From Syntrophales bacterium (GTDB taxonomy: Bacteria; Desulfobacterota; Syntrophia; Syntrophales; Fen-1087), in contig JAUSOK010000085.1 of assembly GCA_030656035.1 (NCBI GenBank), positions 1 through 42,205 of the forward strand: 42,205 bases of DNA. The letters run 5' to 3'. Both the position numbers and the translations under genes were made by a program. Positions 18,146-28,298 of the stretch are shown here, piece by piece. Under the pieces are notes generated by a model. The model worked only from the letters and a program-made list of their open reading frames with translations. It was not told the DNA's origin and searched no databases. The first letter of the stretch is position 1. Every line of letters begins with the position of its first letter.

Positions 18146-18883
18146 ATGCGCAATCTCAGAATGGTCCTGGAATACGACGGCACGGCCTATCATGGCTGGC
18201 AGCGCCAGACCAACGGTTTGTCGATTCAACAGGTTCTTGAGGAAAAGATCGCGGTCATGACCGGCGAAGCGGTCAAGGTCATCGGCTCGGGAAGGACGGA
18301 TGCCGGCGTCCACGCTCTGGGCCAGGTCGCCCATTTCAAGACGGCATCAACCATTCCGGATATTCGTTTCCTGAATGGAATCAATAGTCTCCTACCCAGA
18401 GACATTGCCGTAAAGGCCCTGCGGGAAGTCGATCCATCCTTTCATGCGCGCTACGACGCCAAAAGCAAGGTTTATCTGTATCAAGTCGTCAATGGTTCGG
18501 TCCGGCCGGTCCTGTTGCGTCAATATGCCTGGTTTGTCCCCGGACCGCTCGATCCGGAAAAAATCCGCGAGGCGGCCGTCTATTTCATGGGGACGCATGA
18601 TTTTTCGTCTTTCTGTTCTACGCACAGTGATGCGCCGGATCATATCCGGACCATTACGGATATCCGAATCGAAGCGGGTTCTCACGGCCTGATCAAAATT
18701 GAAATGGAAGCGGACGGCTTTTTACGGCACATGGTCAGGGGCATCGTCGGAACCCTGATCGAGGTTGGCAGAGGCAAGCGCTTTGTTTCAGACATGCAGG
18801 CGATCATACATGAAAAAGACCGGCGCCACGGGGGCATGACCGCGCCGCCCCACGGATTGTTCCTGAAGGAAGTGATATATTGA
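18146..18883 (+). CDS. truA: tRNA pseudouridine(38-40) synthase
   Basis: MRNLRMVLEYDGTAYHGWQRQTNGLSIQQVLEEKI...GSGRTDAGVHALGQVAHF...LRHMVRGIVGTLIEVGRGK. Confidence 0.95.
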   Translation: MRNLRMVLEYDGTAYHGWQRQTNGLSIQQVLEEKIAVMTGEAVKVIGSGRTDAGVHALGQVAHFKTASTIPDIRFLNGINSLLPRDIAVKALREVDPSFHARYDAKSKVYLYQVVNGSVRPVLLRQYAWFVPGPLDPEKIREAAVYFMGTHDFSSFCSTHSDAPDHIRTITDIRIEAGSHGLIKIEMEADGFLRHMVRGIVGTLIEVGRGKRFVSDMQAIIHEKDRRHGGMTAPPHGLFLKEVIY

Positions 18884-18884
18884 C

Positions 18885-19742
18885 ATGAGAATCCTGATCC
18901 TTGGACATCGCGGAATGCTGGGCAGTGAACTCCTTGGGAGATTGTCGGCCGGTCATGAGGTGACCGGAAAAGATATTGATGAATTCGATATCGCCTCCGC
19001 AGGCGACTGCCGGCGTGTCATTGCGGAAGCGGAACCGGATGTCGTGATCAATGCGGCGGCGTATACGGATGTGGATGGTTCGGAAAAGGCAAGAGAATTG
19101 TGTTTTGCCGTCAATGCGGACGGCGTCAGGAATGTCGCCCTGGCCTGTCGTCCCGGCAGGATAGAAATTGTCCATTTCAGCACCGATTATGTCTTTGACG
19201 GGACGAAGGAGACGCCCTACCGGGAAGAAGACGCGATCCGCCCGCTGAATGTTTACGGCGAGGCCAAGCTGGCCGGAGAAAAAAATCTTCAGCAATACAG
19301 CGAGCACTATCTGCTCATTCGCACGGCATGGTTGTATGGCAGGCAGGGGAAGAATTTTGTCAAAACGATCATGGGCAAGGCCAGAGAGGTCGGGCGTCTC
19401 GAAGTTGTGAACGACCAGAAAGGGTCGCCGACATACGCAAAAGACCTGGCGGCGGCTGTCGAACGGCTTCTGACGGGCCGTCACACCGGCATTTTTCATG
19501 TGACAAACCGGGGGGCCTGCAGCTGGTATGAGTTTACGCTGAAGATCCTGGCCTATGCCGGAATCGACGACGTGCCGGTAATTCCGGTGAGTTCCCGCCG
19601 GCTCACACGGCCGGCGCAGCGGCCCCGTAATTCCGTTCTGGATTGTACGAGATTTGTCGAAGCGACGGGAAAGACGATGCGTTTCTGGCAACTCGCGCTT
19701 CAGGAGTATATAGCCCGGGAACGAATGACCGGCGGGAATTGA
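18885..19742 (+). CDS. rfbD: dTDP-4-dehydrorhamnose reductase
   Basis: MRILILGHRGMLGSELLGRL...DVVINAAAYTDVDGSEKARELCFAVNADGVRNVA...STDYVFDGTKETPYREEDAIRPLNVYGEAKLAGE. Confidence 0.93.
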   Translation: MRILILGHRGMLGSELLGRLSAGHEVTGKDIDEFDIASAGDCRRVIAEAEPDVVINAAAYTDVDGSEKARELCFAVNADGVRNVALACRPGRIEIVHFSTDYVFDGTKETPYREEDAIRPLNVYGEAKLAGEKNLQQYSEHYLLIRTAWLYGRQGKNFVKTIMGKAREVGRLEVVNDQKGSPTYAKDLAAAVERLLTGRHTGIFHVTNRGACSWYEFTLKILAYAGIDDVPVIPVSSRRLTRPAQRPRNSVLDCTRFVEATGKTMRFWQLALQEYIARERMTGGN

Positions 19743-19766
19743 TTTGCCGTTTGTCATGAATTCATC

Positions 19767-19795
19767 TTGACAGACCATGGTAATGGCATTATGTT
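19767..19795 (+). promoter_or_regulatory. Strong putative sigma70 promoter for the envelope-protein block
   Basis: TTGACA - 17 nt - TATGTT, ~120 nt upstream of the ATG at 19916. Confidence 0.6.
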
Positions 19796-19915
19796 TACAT
19801 GAAACAGATATAAGCGGCTGTCCGGAACGATATGGACTTAAAATCGGTCCGTTACAGGCAGCCTGGGGCAATCGGGCGATGCGACGACAGACGTGTGATT
19901 TTTCAAGGTGAAGAG

Positions 19916-21031
19916 ATGAGACGCCTTTCGTTTTTTTTGGTTATCTGTGTAGGTTTTCTGCTCCCTGCTGTTGCCGCTGGACAGGAGAGGGTTCGTGCTG
20001 AAGGAATGGCCTCCATCATGAACAATCGCGTCGATATTGCCCGGGACAGGGCCATTGACAGCGCCCAGCGGAATGCCGTGGAACGGGTTGTCGGAGTTAT
20101 GGTCTCCAGCAGTACGGAAGTGGAAAACTTTCAAGTCAAGATGGATCGTATCCTTTCGGAATCAAAAGGATTTATCAAATCCTACAAGATTGTCAAGGAA
20201 GGAAAAGAGAGCGACGTCTATGAGGTGACCATCGACGCCGTGGTCGAGACGGGGCGGCTGAAGGACCGTCTGGAGGCTATCCAATTGATCCTGGCCAGGA
20301 AATCAAAACCCCGTCTGATGATTCTCTTTAATGAGCAGGTACAGAAGGATGCCATTGCAGAAGCGGCCATGGCGAGGTATTTCATGTCCCAGGGGTTTAA
20401 GCTGGTCGATGCCGGGGTGGCCAGAAAAAACAGAGATGTGCAGGCTCTCCATGATTCCGCCGATCGCCGGCAGATGACCGGCATTGCCCAGCGTTACGGA
20501 GCGGAAGTCCTGATCCTCGGCCGCGTGGAAGCGGCGAGCAAATCTTTCAAGATGGGCGATGTGGAAGTCCAGTCCAGCGATGTGGCCGTATCCGTGAAGG
20601 TCGTGAACGGGGACACGGGGGAGATTCTCGCATCCGACAGCAAGAGCCGGAGGGGAGAATTTAAAACCGTGACGGAAGGCGCGTCCGTGGATCTGGCGAA
20701 ACAGATGAAAGAAGAGATTCTGGAGCGTTGGTCTTCTGAGTTGACCAATACAGTGACCGTCAAATTAACTGTTTCGGGGTTGCAACATTACAGGGACCTG
20801 TCTCGTTTTAAGGAGATTTTGAACACGGAGATCAGGGGACTGAAGGAGATGCATCAACGGTCTTATGCGCGCGGGCAGGTTGAATTGGATCTGGAAATCA
20901 AGGGGAACACGCAGAATGTGGCCGACGACCTGTCTGCGATCACCCTGAATCAAAGGAAAGTAAGCATTCTGGAAATCACCCAGAATCGTATCAAAGCGAG
21001 TGTATCTTCGAAAAAAACGACGGAAGATTAA
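19916..21031 (+). CDS. Exported FlgT-like protein (flagellar assembly protein T N-terminal/middle-domain-like)
   Basis: Signal peptide MRRLSFFLVICVGFLLPAVAAGQ, then VRAEGMASIMNNRVDIARDRAIDSAQRNAVERVVGVMVSS (FlgT_N/LPP20-like pattern) and a Rossmann-like RLMILFNEQV...AEVLILGRVEA segment. Confidence 0.65.
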   Translation: MRRLSFFLVICVGFLLPAVAAGQERVRAEGMASIMNNRVDIARDRAIDSAQRNAVERVVGVMVSSSTEVENFQVKMDRILSESKGFIKSYKIVKEGKESDVYEVTIDAVVETGRLKDRLEAIQLILARKSKPRLMILFNEQVQKDAIAEAAMARYFMSQGFKLVDAGVARKNRDVQALHDSADRRQMTGIAQRYGAEVLILGRVEAASKSFKMGDVEVQSSDVAVSVKVVNGDTGEILASDSKSRRGEFKTVTEGASVDLAKQMKEEILERWSSELTNTVTVKLTVSGLQHYRDLSRFKEILNTEIRGLKEMHQRSYARGQVELDLEIKGNTQNVADDLSAITLNQRKVSILEITQNRIKASVSSKKTTED

Positions 21032-21043
21032 AGGGAGGTAGCT

Positions 21044-23035
21044 ATGAAACGGAAATCCTATCGAATAATTCTAACATCTTTGTTTGTCCTGGTGTTTCTT
21101 TCGGGCTGCGCCGTCAATGAAAGTTACAAAATGGGGCAGGATTTGAGCAACGAAGGACGATGGGATGATGCAATTGTCTATTTACAAAAAGCATTGGACG
21201 AGGAACCCGATAATCAGGAATTCAGGGATGCCCTGCAGGGAGCAAAGCGGGAGTACGCACGCGTCCGGTATGCAAAAGCGAAACAAACCCTGGATGCAGT
21301 GACGCAACCCAATCTGACCCACCTCCAGCAGGCGGCAAAGGAAGCCGACATTGCCCTTGCCCTGGAGCCCGATAACAAGGATATTATTACCTTCTCCGAT
21401 ACCGTGAAGGGGAAAATCACCCATCTCCAGGAAACCATCAAACCTCTCTATGAGCAGGCGCATCTGGATATGCAGAAAGAAGACTGGACGGCGGCAGTGG
21501 CGAAACTTCGCCAGGTCAACAGCATCTTTCCCAACTACGAGGAGACGGCCAGCCGGCTGACCAAAGCAGGACAGGAGGCCGCCCGCTCCCTCTATAAGCA
21601 GGGCGTGAAACTCGGGAAACAGGAGGAATGGAAACTGGCCGCGGCGTCTTTCAAGGCGGTTATGGACATCAACCCCAATTATTTTGACGTGGCCAAACTC
21701 TATCAGGACGCCGTCTCCAAAGATAATTTTGGCTATTATGCCGCTGTTGCCGAAAAGGCGAGCCAGGCGCAGAATTATGCCAAGGCGATCCTGCTCTACG
21801 AGAAAGCGCTGGAATATCAGCCGGACAACAGTGCGGTTATAAAAAAAGTGAAGGCGCTCAAAGACAAAGCCGGAAAGTTCTATTTTGACGAGGCGGTTGC
21901 CCTGGTTAACCAGAACAGATTCTACACGGCTTTAAAACACATCGAATTCATCAAAGCGCAAATGCCCGCGACGCAGGATGACCCCTTCTTCAAGGAGTTT
22001 ATCGACAAATTCTGCAGGAAGATGATGGACCGGGCAGATAGATATGTGGAAAAGGAGCTCTGGGGAAATGCTCTGATCTGGTACGAAAAAGTGGGATCCA
22101 TGAACCCGAACTATCCGGAACTATACGAGAAAATTCGGGATGTCCGTGAGGATCGCATTAAACGCAGAATCAAGAAGTCCATTGCGGTTTTTGATTTTAC
22201 CAGCCCCAGCAACGACAAGGACGCAGGGCGCAATGCCGCCGATAAACTGGTCGCCTATCTGTATCAGAAAGCCAGTTCGGATCTGCGGATTATCGAACGG
22301 GAAAACCTTCAGAATATTCTGAGGGAGATGCAGCTCGGGCAAAGCGGGCTCGTGGATACGAAATCGGCGCAGACCGTCGGGAAAATGAGAGGCATTGACA
22401 CCTTTATCATGGGTACGGTGCTCAAGCATTTCTCTTCAAAAACGGATTACGCGAGTATGGAACAAGTCAAGGTGCTCGTCGATGAGGAAGACGTCCGGAA
22501 TCCTGAATTTTCCGACTGGTTGATCATGAATCCCAAGCCGACCGAAGCGGACATGAAAAACGCTCCGCCGCGGACCATCAAGAAAAGAAACTATCAGTTC
22601 ATCTCCTATAAAAAAGGCGTCGCCAAGATCACGGCGCTCTTCGATATTTCCTACAAGCTTGTGGATACAGCAACAGGAGAAAATATTTTTACCAATACCA
22701 TCGCCGGCCGGCTCATTAAAGAAGACAAATATCAGGATGGGGTTCCGGTGGCCAAAATTCCCCATGATCCGCTGGAGATTCAGGTTGAATCCGAGGTCCT
22801 GGGCGAGCTGACGGATCAGAAAATTGCCGAAATGGGCCAGAGCGTGCTCAAGCATTTTCAAAGTCTTGAACTGGAGTATTATAATCAGGGACTGCAGCTC
22901 CAGAAGAACCGCAGGTATGATCGGGCCATCGAGAAATTTGTGGATGCCGTCTATAATGAAAAATTAAAGGGCATTTCGACACCCGTGTCACAAAATGCCT
23001 TGGAAGCCATTGATCATCTGATTCAGAGAATGTAG
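21044..23035 (+). CDS. Lipoprotein with TPR repeats and a CsgG-like domain
   Basis: Lipobox LFVLVFLSGCAV; multiple TPR-like units; CsgG-type core SIAVFDFTSPSNDKDAGRNAADKLVAYLYQKASSDLRIIERENLQNILREMQLGQSGLVDTKSAQTVGKMRGIDTFIMGTV. Confidence 0.82.
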   Translation: MKRKSYRIILTSLFVLVFLSGCAVNESYKMGQDLSNEGRWDDAIVYLQKALDEEPDNQEFRDALQGAKREYARVRYAKAKQTLDAVTQPNLTHLQQAAKEADIALALEPDNKDIITFSDTVKGKITHLQETIKPLYEQAHLDMQKEDWTAAVAKLRQVNSIFPNYEETASRLTKAGQEAARSLYKQGVKLGKQEEWKLAAASFKAVMDINPNYFDVAKLYQDAVSKDNFGYYAAVAEKASQAQNYAKAILLYEKALEYQPDNSAVIKKVKALKDKAGKFYFDEAVALVNQNRFYTALKHIEFIKAQMPATQDDPFFKEFIDKFCRKMMDRADRYVEKELWGNALIWYEKVGSMNPNYPELYEKIRDVREDRIKRRIKKSIAVFDFTSPSNDKDAGRNAADKLVAYLYQKASSDLRIIERENLQNILREMQLGQSGLVDTKSAQTVGKMRGIDTFIMGTVLKHFSSKTDYASMEQVKVLVDEEDVRNPEFSDWLIMNPKPTEADMKNAPPRTIKKRNYQFISYKKGVAKITALFDISYKLVDTATGENIFTNTIAGRLIKEDKYQDGVPVAKIPHDPLEIQVESEVLGELTDQKIAEMGQSVLKHFQSLELEYYNQGLQLQKNRRYDRAIEKFVDAVYNEKLKGISTPVSQNALEAIDHLIQRM

Positions 23036-23057
23036 GCCCTGATTCAAGGACCGTGTC

Positions 23058-25067
23058 ATGAGAGACTTGCGCATTTTCGGAAAGAAAAAAGGAAAAAAGA
23101 CGACGCTTTTTTCGGTCCTGCTGTTGCTCGTTGTCTTTTTCACACCCCATGCGGCCCATGCCGTGATGCAGGCAAAGACGGCCGTTTTCAATTTTGTCGC
23201 CTTGAACATGGAGGCTTCCGGTTACGGCACGGCGGTGACGAACATGCTGGGCGACTTACTCAAAACCAGCCTGAAATACGATGTCCTGGACCGCAAGGAC
23301 CTGGAGGCATTTTTAAATCTTAACGATTACCGGCAGGATGATAAAGTGGAAAACGCCGTCAATGTCGGCGCCAGGCTGAGCCTCAATATCGTCATCGTGG
23401 GAAATGTTGAGAAAAAGGGAACCTGGATCATTGTCAATTGTCGGGTGGTGTCCGTCGAACGGAAAAAGGTCATTCTCAATACACGTATGGGCGCACAGGG
23501 AGACGCCGGACTGTCTGTCGAACTCAGGAAGTTGACGGGATTGATCAACGAGGCCGTTGCCAAACACGCGTTGAATGCTGAAGGCGATGGGCAATTGAAG
23601 GCGCCCATGAATGTCCAGAAACGGCCGGGCAACAGGCAGATTTATCTCAGTTGGGAAGATCCGCCGGATACGAATGCTGACGGCTATGATATCTTTCGCA
23701 GTAATGCCGCAGCGGGCCCTTTTGCCAAGATCGGCCAGGTCAATCAGAGGGAGTACCTGGATAAGGGCCTGGAAAAAAGCGTAACCTATTATTATAAAAT
23801 CAAATCCTTCAAGACTACGGGACTGCAGAGCGGTTTCACCGGTGTTATCGCGGCAGAGACGGCGCTGACGCCGAATGCGCCGGTGATTCTGAGGACGGAA
23901 GCGCGGGTCAGAAGCGTGCAGTTGACCTGGTCGCCCAATCCCATCGCCGGCGAAGATCCCTTGATGCTCATGGGTTACAAATTATTCCGGGCCAAGCAGG
24001 AGCAGGGGCCCTTCAGGGAGGTGGCTGATCTGAAGGGAGCGGATCTGGGCGTCTCCAACGGCGCCCCGCTGGACAAAATCCTGCGGGTGACCTATGTGGA
24101 CAAGAATCTTGAAGACGGCCAGGAGGTGTATTATCGGCTGGCGGGTTACAATGAAAAGAAAATGGAAAGTGGTTTTTCCAGCATCGTCAAGGGCGTGGCG
24201 ATCCCCGTCGTCGTCGGTCTGTCCGCCCAGAGAGGCCTGGTCCGGGAGATCCGGCTTGCCTGGAATGCGATCGACTCTCCTTATTTGAAAGGTTATAACA
24301 TCTTTCGCCATACGCAGGAAGACGGAAATTATATCCGGATCAAGCAGATTGAAACAGGCAGGGGGCCTGAACCGAAGGTCCAATATACGGATCGGGACGG
24401 GCTGGGAGATGATGTCCGTTATTACTACCGTGTGACGGCTTATGACGATACCGAGCAGCAGACCGCTCCTCTGGCGGCCGTTTCGGCCGTGACCAAGCCC
24501 AGACCGGTCAAACCGGCAGGCTTGCAGGGAGAACCGCTCAAGATCAAATCCGTCCCGCTGTCGTGGCAGGCCAACCCGGAAAAGGATATCGTCGCCTATC
24601 ATATTTACCGCCAGGAAGGGACGACCGGCCGGTTTTCCGCCGTCGCGAAAGTTCAGGGCGGCGATACCCGGTATCAGGATAAAGATTTGAAAGACGGGAT
24701 TTCCTATGGTTATAAAATCCAGGCGGAAGATCAAGATGGCATATTGAGCGACTTTTCCGAAGAAATCCGTGTTTTGACAAAACCCAGACCGAAAAATCCC
24801 GAAGGACTGACCGGCGACTACCGGAATGGGACCGTCGAATTGACCTGGAAACCGGCGGGCGAGGCGGATTTAGCCTATTACAAGATCTACGAGAAATCAT
24901 TCTGGCAAACGGAGGTCGTTCCGGGCCTGGATCGTGTCACGGCCCCTTCTGTGACATTCAAAACGACTCTGGACAAGGGAAAGAAAAAAACATACATGGT
25001 CACGGCGGTTGATCGGGATGGTCTGGAAAGCGACTATAGTCTGGAGATCATCGTGACCGGGAATTGA
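23058..25067 (+). CDS. Exported protein with CsgG-like N-terminal domain and ~5 fibronectin type III repeats
   Basis: Signal peptide; TAVFNFVALNMEASGYGTAVTNMLGDLLKTSLKYDVLDRKDLEAFLNLNDYRQDDKVENAVNVGARLSLNIVIVGNVEK; then five FN3-like units of the form 'YxIFR....GPF..I.......Y.D..L..G..YYYK..A.....G..S'. Confidence 0.82.
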   Translation: MRDLRIFGKKKGKKTTLFSVLLLLVVFFTPHAAHAVMQAKTAVFNFVALNMEASGYGTAVTNMLGDLLKTSLKYDVLDRKDLEAFLNLNDYRQDDKVENAVNVGARLSLNIVIVGNVEKKGTWIIVNCRVVSVERKKVILNTRMGAQGDAGLSVELRKLTGLINEAVAKHALNAEGDGQLKAPMNVQKRPGNRQIYLSWEDPPDTNADGYDIFRSNAAAGPFAKIGQVNQREYLDKGLEKSVTYYYKIKSFKTTGLQSGFTGVIAAETALTPNAPVILRTEARVRSVQLTWSPNPIAGEDPLMLMGYKLFRAKQEQGPFREVADLKGADLGVSNGAPLDKILRVTYVDKNLEDGQEVYYRLAGYNEKKMESGFSSIVKGVAIPVVVGLSAQRGLVREIRLAWNAIDSPYLKGYNIFRHTQEDGNYIRIKQIETGRGPEPKVQYTDRDGLGDDVRYYYRVTAYDDTEQQTAPLAAVSAVTKPRPVKPAGLQGEPLKIKSVPLSWQANPEKDIVAYHIYRQEGTTGRFSAVAKVQGGDTRYQDKDLKDGISYGYKIQAEDQDGILSDFSEEIRVLTKPRPKNPEGLTGDYRNGTVELTWKPAGEADLAYYKIYEKSFWQTEVVPGLDRVTAPSVTFKTTLDKGKKKTYMVTAVDRDGLESDYSLEIIVTGN

Positions 25068-25375
25068 GCGCCAGGCTGAAAAACCGGATCACGGGACTGT
25101 GTCCCGCGGCGTAGCGCAGCGCCCGTCATATCAGCAGGTGGGGGCATTTCCATTTTGAAAGCCTGGCAGGCGTTCGCTGCCCGGTCTGCGCAATTTCGTA
25201 AGCCTGCCCTATCCTGCGGATAAAATTCAATATCTCAAGGGCGCAACCGCGACGCGTCAGCCCTTGGGTTTCGGCCAATGGGATGTTCTTGAAACGCCGG
25301 GCGATACGGAGGATTCCCTCTGCCTTTATCACGAAGCATCGGACGAACGATTAACACATACATGGAGGCCTCGTC

Positions 25376-28144
25376 ATGAATAACCCGCTGAAACTTATCG
25401 GCTCTATGTTAATGATCCTTTTTTTCCCGGTCTTGCTGATCCTGCAGGGCTGTGTGGTTGCGACCAAGGATACTCTCATTTTACCGCAGATCAGGTCTCT
25501 GTTTGAAGGCGCCTACGAGGTGGATCCCTACATGGCGGATCATAAGCCGCGCACGATTGCCGTTCTACCCTTTGTCAATCAGGCAAAAAGCCAGAATGGC
25601 TCCGAGGCCGTCCGCAGGGGATTTTATAATCACTTCAGTTCCCTGCCCTTCAAGGATATGGAACTCCACCGCGTGGACAATCTGCTGCGCAAGGCCGGGT
25701 TAGAGGATCCGGCGGTCATCGGCAAGACCCCTCCGCAGGATCTGGGCAAGATCCTCAACGTCGATGCCGTCATTTACGGGACCATTTCCGATTTTGATAA
25801 GCTGTTTGCCGTCATCTATTCCAATGTGTCCGTCGGGGCGGAAATCAAGATGATGGATACGAAAACGGGGAAAATGCTCTGGCGCGGGAAGCACGTCACA
25901 TACATTCATGAAGGCGGAATTTCCACAACACCGTTCGGGCTGGTGGCCACCGTGATCGCGACTGCAATGAATGTCCGGGATATCCAGTTGCTGCGCGCCT
26001 GCGACGACCTGTTCCGGGAAATGGTCAAGACGATTCCCGCACCGACTATCGCCGATGCCCTGCGGCCGCCTGTGATCACGCTGCTCGTTCAGGATACGAA
26101 GAATCTGCCGAAAAAGTCGGGCGACGAGATCCGCGTGGTGATTCAGGGAACGCCAAAAATGCAGGCCTATTTTCATATAGGCGAGTTTAAAAAGAACATC
26201 GACATGCTGGAGCAGGAAGGGGAACCCGGCGTCTATCTGGGTGTTTACAAGGTCATCCCCGGCGACAACGTGAGTAACGCCGTCATTACCGGCTTTCTGC
26301 GGGATGACGCCGGCAATACCGCAGAATGGGTGGACGCCGTCGGGAGCGTCACCCTCGATACGATTTCACCGGATAAACTGAAGAAAGTCAACACGGTGGG
26401 AAGAAACAACCTGGTGCTGCTCAATTGGGAAAAATCACCGGCGCCGGATCTGGCCGGCTACCGGGTCTATCGCAGCGCGACGCCGCTGAGCGGCTTCGAG
26501 GAGATCGCCGGGATGGAGTTCAGCGAGCTCCGCGACGAAAAGCTCGTCAATAACCAGAAGTATTATTATCAGGTATCCGCCGTGGACCGGGCCGGCAATG
26601 AAAGCGAAAAATCGGACACCGTGATGGGGATGCCCGTTGCGCCGGGTCCGACCCCGGTTTCCGGAGTCATCGAAACCGATACGACATGGTATGCCGGCGC
26701 CAGCCCCTATATTATTGATCGTACGGTCGTCGTCCGGGATAAGGCCTTGTTGACCATCGAACCGGGTACGGAGATCCGCTCCCGCGGCGGAGGGCTGGTT
26801 ATTGAAGGCCGTCTCAGCGCCCAGGGGGATGATGGGCACATTATCCGGTTCGAGACGCTGGAAGCGGGCAAACCCTGGGAAGGGATTGTCTTTAACAATG
26901 TGAAGGAAAAGGAAAACGTCCTGCGCTATTGCCGGATCAGCAATGCCTCAACTGCCGTTACCTGCCGGGCGGCCTCGCCGCGCATCAATTCCTGTGAGCT
27001 GACAGCCAATGGAACGGCGATCCGGATTCAGGGGACCTTCTCGAAGCCCGAAGTGGTGAAAAATACGATCCAAAAGAACACGGAGGCGGCCATTCTGATC
27101 GAGGCAGGAGCCCAGCCGGTTCTTACCGAAAATATCATTCAGGATAATGACCGGGAAGGCATCCGGATTAAGAGCGCATCACCGGTGATCCGCAACAATC
27201 AAATCCGGCAGAACCGCGGCTCGGGGATCACGGCGACAAACATCCAGGCGGTCATTGCCGGCAATAACCTGGTCGATAATAAACCCTTTGACATGGCGGG
27301 CGAGATGACAGGAGAAGCCGTCAATGCCCTGGACAACTGGTGGGGCAGCGTGCAGGGACTCGATATTCTTTCGAGAATCAGAGGAAAGATCAATATCAAG
27401 TCGGTGCTCAATGCCCCCTATCCGGAGGGGAAGTCCGTCGAACTGCCGATCCTTGCGCCGGTCCTGGGCGGGACACTGAAAGGGGATGCCTTCCTGATTC
27501 TGGCCAACAGCCCCTATCGGGTGACCCGGGATGTCGTAATCGATGGCGGCGCCACGCTCTACATCGAACCGGGGGTCGCCATTCAGTTTGATCAGAACAC
27601 CGCCGTGATTGCCCAAGACGGCGGCGTCATGGCCAAGGGGACCCGGGACGATCCCATTGTGTTCACTGCTTCAGCTGCGTCCCCCGTGCCCGGTTTTTAT
27701 GTCAGCGCCGTGAAATTCGTGAAGGAGACGAAGGTCAACAGCGCCTTTGCCTATTGCATAGTCAAATACGCGTCCGTGGCCTTTGACATCTGGTTCGGGG
27801 CGCCGGAGATCTCCTTCTGTCATGTTGCTCAAAACGCGCAAAGCGGCGTTTATGCCCGCAACAGTTCGACCCCGAAGCTCCTGTACAACACCTTTTCCGG
27901 GAACAGGGGAGAGGGGGCGATTACCTGCGTGGGGATGTCGAATCCGTCCATCCACCATAATAACTTCGTTGAGAATGAAGTGGCCATTCAGACGCGTTCA
28001 ACCATCTATATCGATGCCCGGAACAACTGGTGGGGCAGCGCGCCGCCGGATACGAGTTATATTTTCGGCGATCTGGACAGGAATATCAACATCAAGCCCT
28101 GGCTTGATGCGCCGGAAGGAAAGGCTTTCCGGGAAAGAAAGTAG
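25376..28144 (+). CDS. Lipoprotein: GNA1162/DUF799-like domain + FN3 + two right-handed beta-helix segments
   Basis: Lipobox LLILQGCVVA; KPRTIAVLPFVNQAKSQNGSEAVRRGFYNHFSSLPFKDMELHRVDNLLRKAGL...LGKILNVDAVIYGTISDFDKLFAVIYSNVSVGAEIKMMDTKTGKMLWRGKH; FN3 at NLVLLNWEKSPAPDLAGYRVYRSA; beta-helix repeats with two NWWGS-terminated blocks. Confidence 0.82.
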   Translation: MNNPLKLIGSMLMILFFPVLLILQGCVVATKDTLILPQIRSLFEGAYEVDPYMADHKPRTIAVLPFVNQAKSQNGSEAVRRGFYNHFSSLPFKDMELHRVDNLLRKAGLEDPAVIGKTPPQDLGKILNVDAVIYGTISDFDKLFAVIYSNVSVGAEIKMMDTKTGKMLWRGKHVTYIHEGGISTTPFGLVATVIATAMNVRDIQLLRACDDLFREMVKTIPAPTIADALRPPVITLLVQDTKNLPKKSGDEIRVVIQGTPKMQAYFHIGEFKKNIDMLEQEGEPGVYLGVYKVIPGDNVSNAVITGFLRDDAGNTAEWVDAVGSVTLDTISPDKLKKVNTVGRNNLVLLNWEKSPAPDLAGYRVYRSATPLSGFEEIAGMEFSELRDEKLVNNQKYYYQVSAVDRAGNESEKSDTVMGMPVAPGPTPVSGVIETDTTWYAGASPYIIDRTVVVRDKALLTIEPGTEIRSRGGGLVIEGRLSAQGDDGHIIRFETLEAGKPWEGIVFNNVKEKENVLRYCRISNASTAVTCRAASPRINSCELTANGTAIRIQGTFSKPEVVKNTIQKNTEAAILIEAGAQPVLTENIIQDNDREGIRIKSASPVIRNNQIRQNRGSGITATNIQAVIAGNNLVDNKPFDMAGEMTGEAVNALDNWWGSVQGLDILSRIRGKINIKSVLNAPYPEGKSVELPILAPVLGGTLKGDAFLILANSPYRVTRDVVIDGGATLYIEPGVAIQFDQNTAVIAQDGGVMAKGTRDDPIVFTASAASPVPGFYVSAVKFVKETKVNSAFAYCIVKYASVAFDIWFGAPEISFCHVAQNAQSGVYARNSSTPKLLYNTFSGNRGEGAITCVGMSNPSIHHNNFVENEVAIQTRSTIYIDARNNWWGSAPPDTSYIFGDLDRNINIKPWLDAPEGKAFRERK

Positions 28145-28298
28145 GGGGTTGCACGCTGCCGGGTGGGCGGCCACTTTTTCATTGAAAGCTTATGGGTATT
28201 TTGTTATTCCAATGCGTATGAAAAGGCGCCGCGCGGTAGATGCGGCGGATTTGAAACCGATACACAATATGCTATCTAAACCATAGAAGGAGGATTGT

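Noticed and set aside
18804-19871. 355-aa minus-strand ORF across rfbD
   Set aside because: Antisense to rfbD and overlapping the promoter region; no domain recognised.
25126-25332. 68-aa minus-strand ORF in the 300-bp gap before the GNA1162-like gene (possible gene remnant)
   Set aside because: Composition is plausible for protein but no family recognised, and no clear ribosome-binding site; could be a decayed fragment. Left uncalled.
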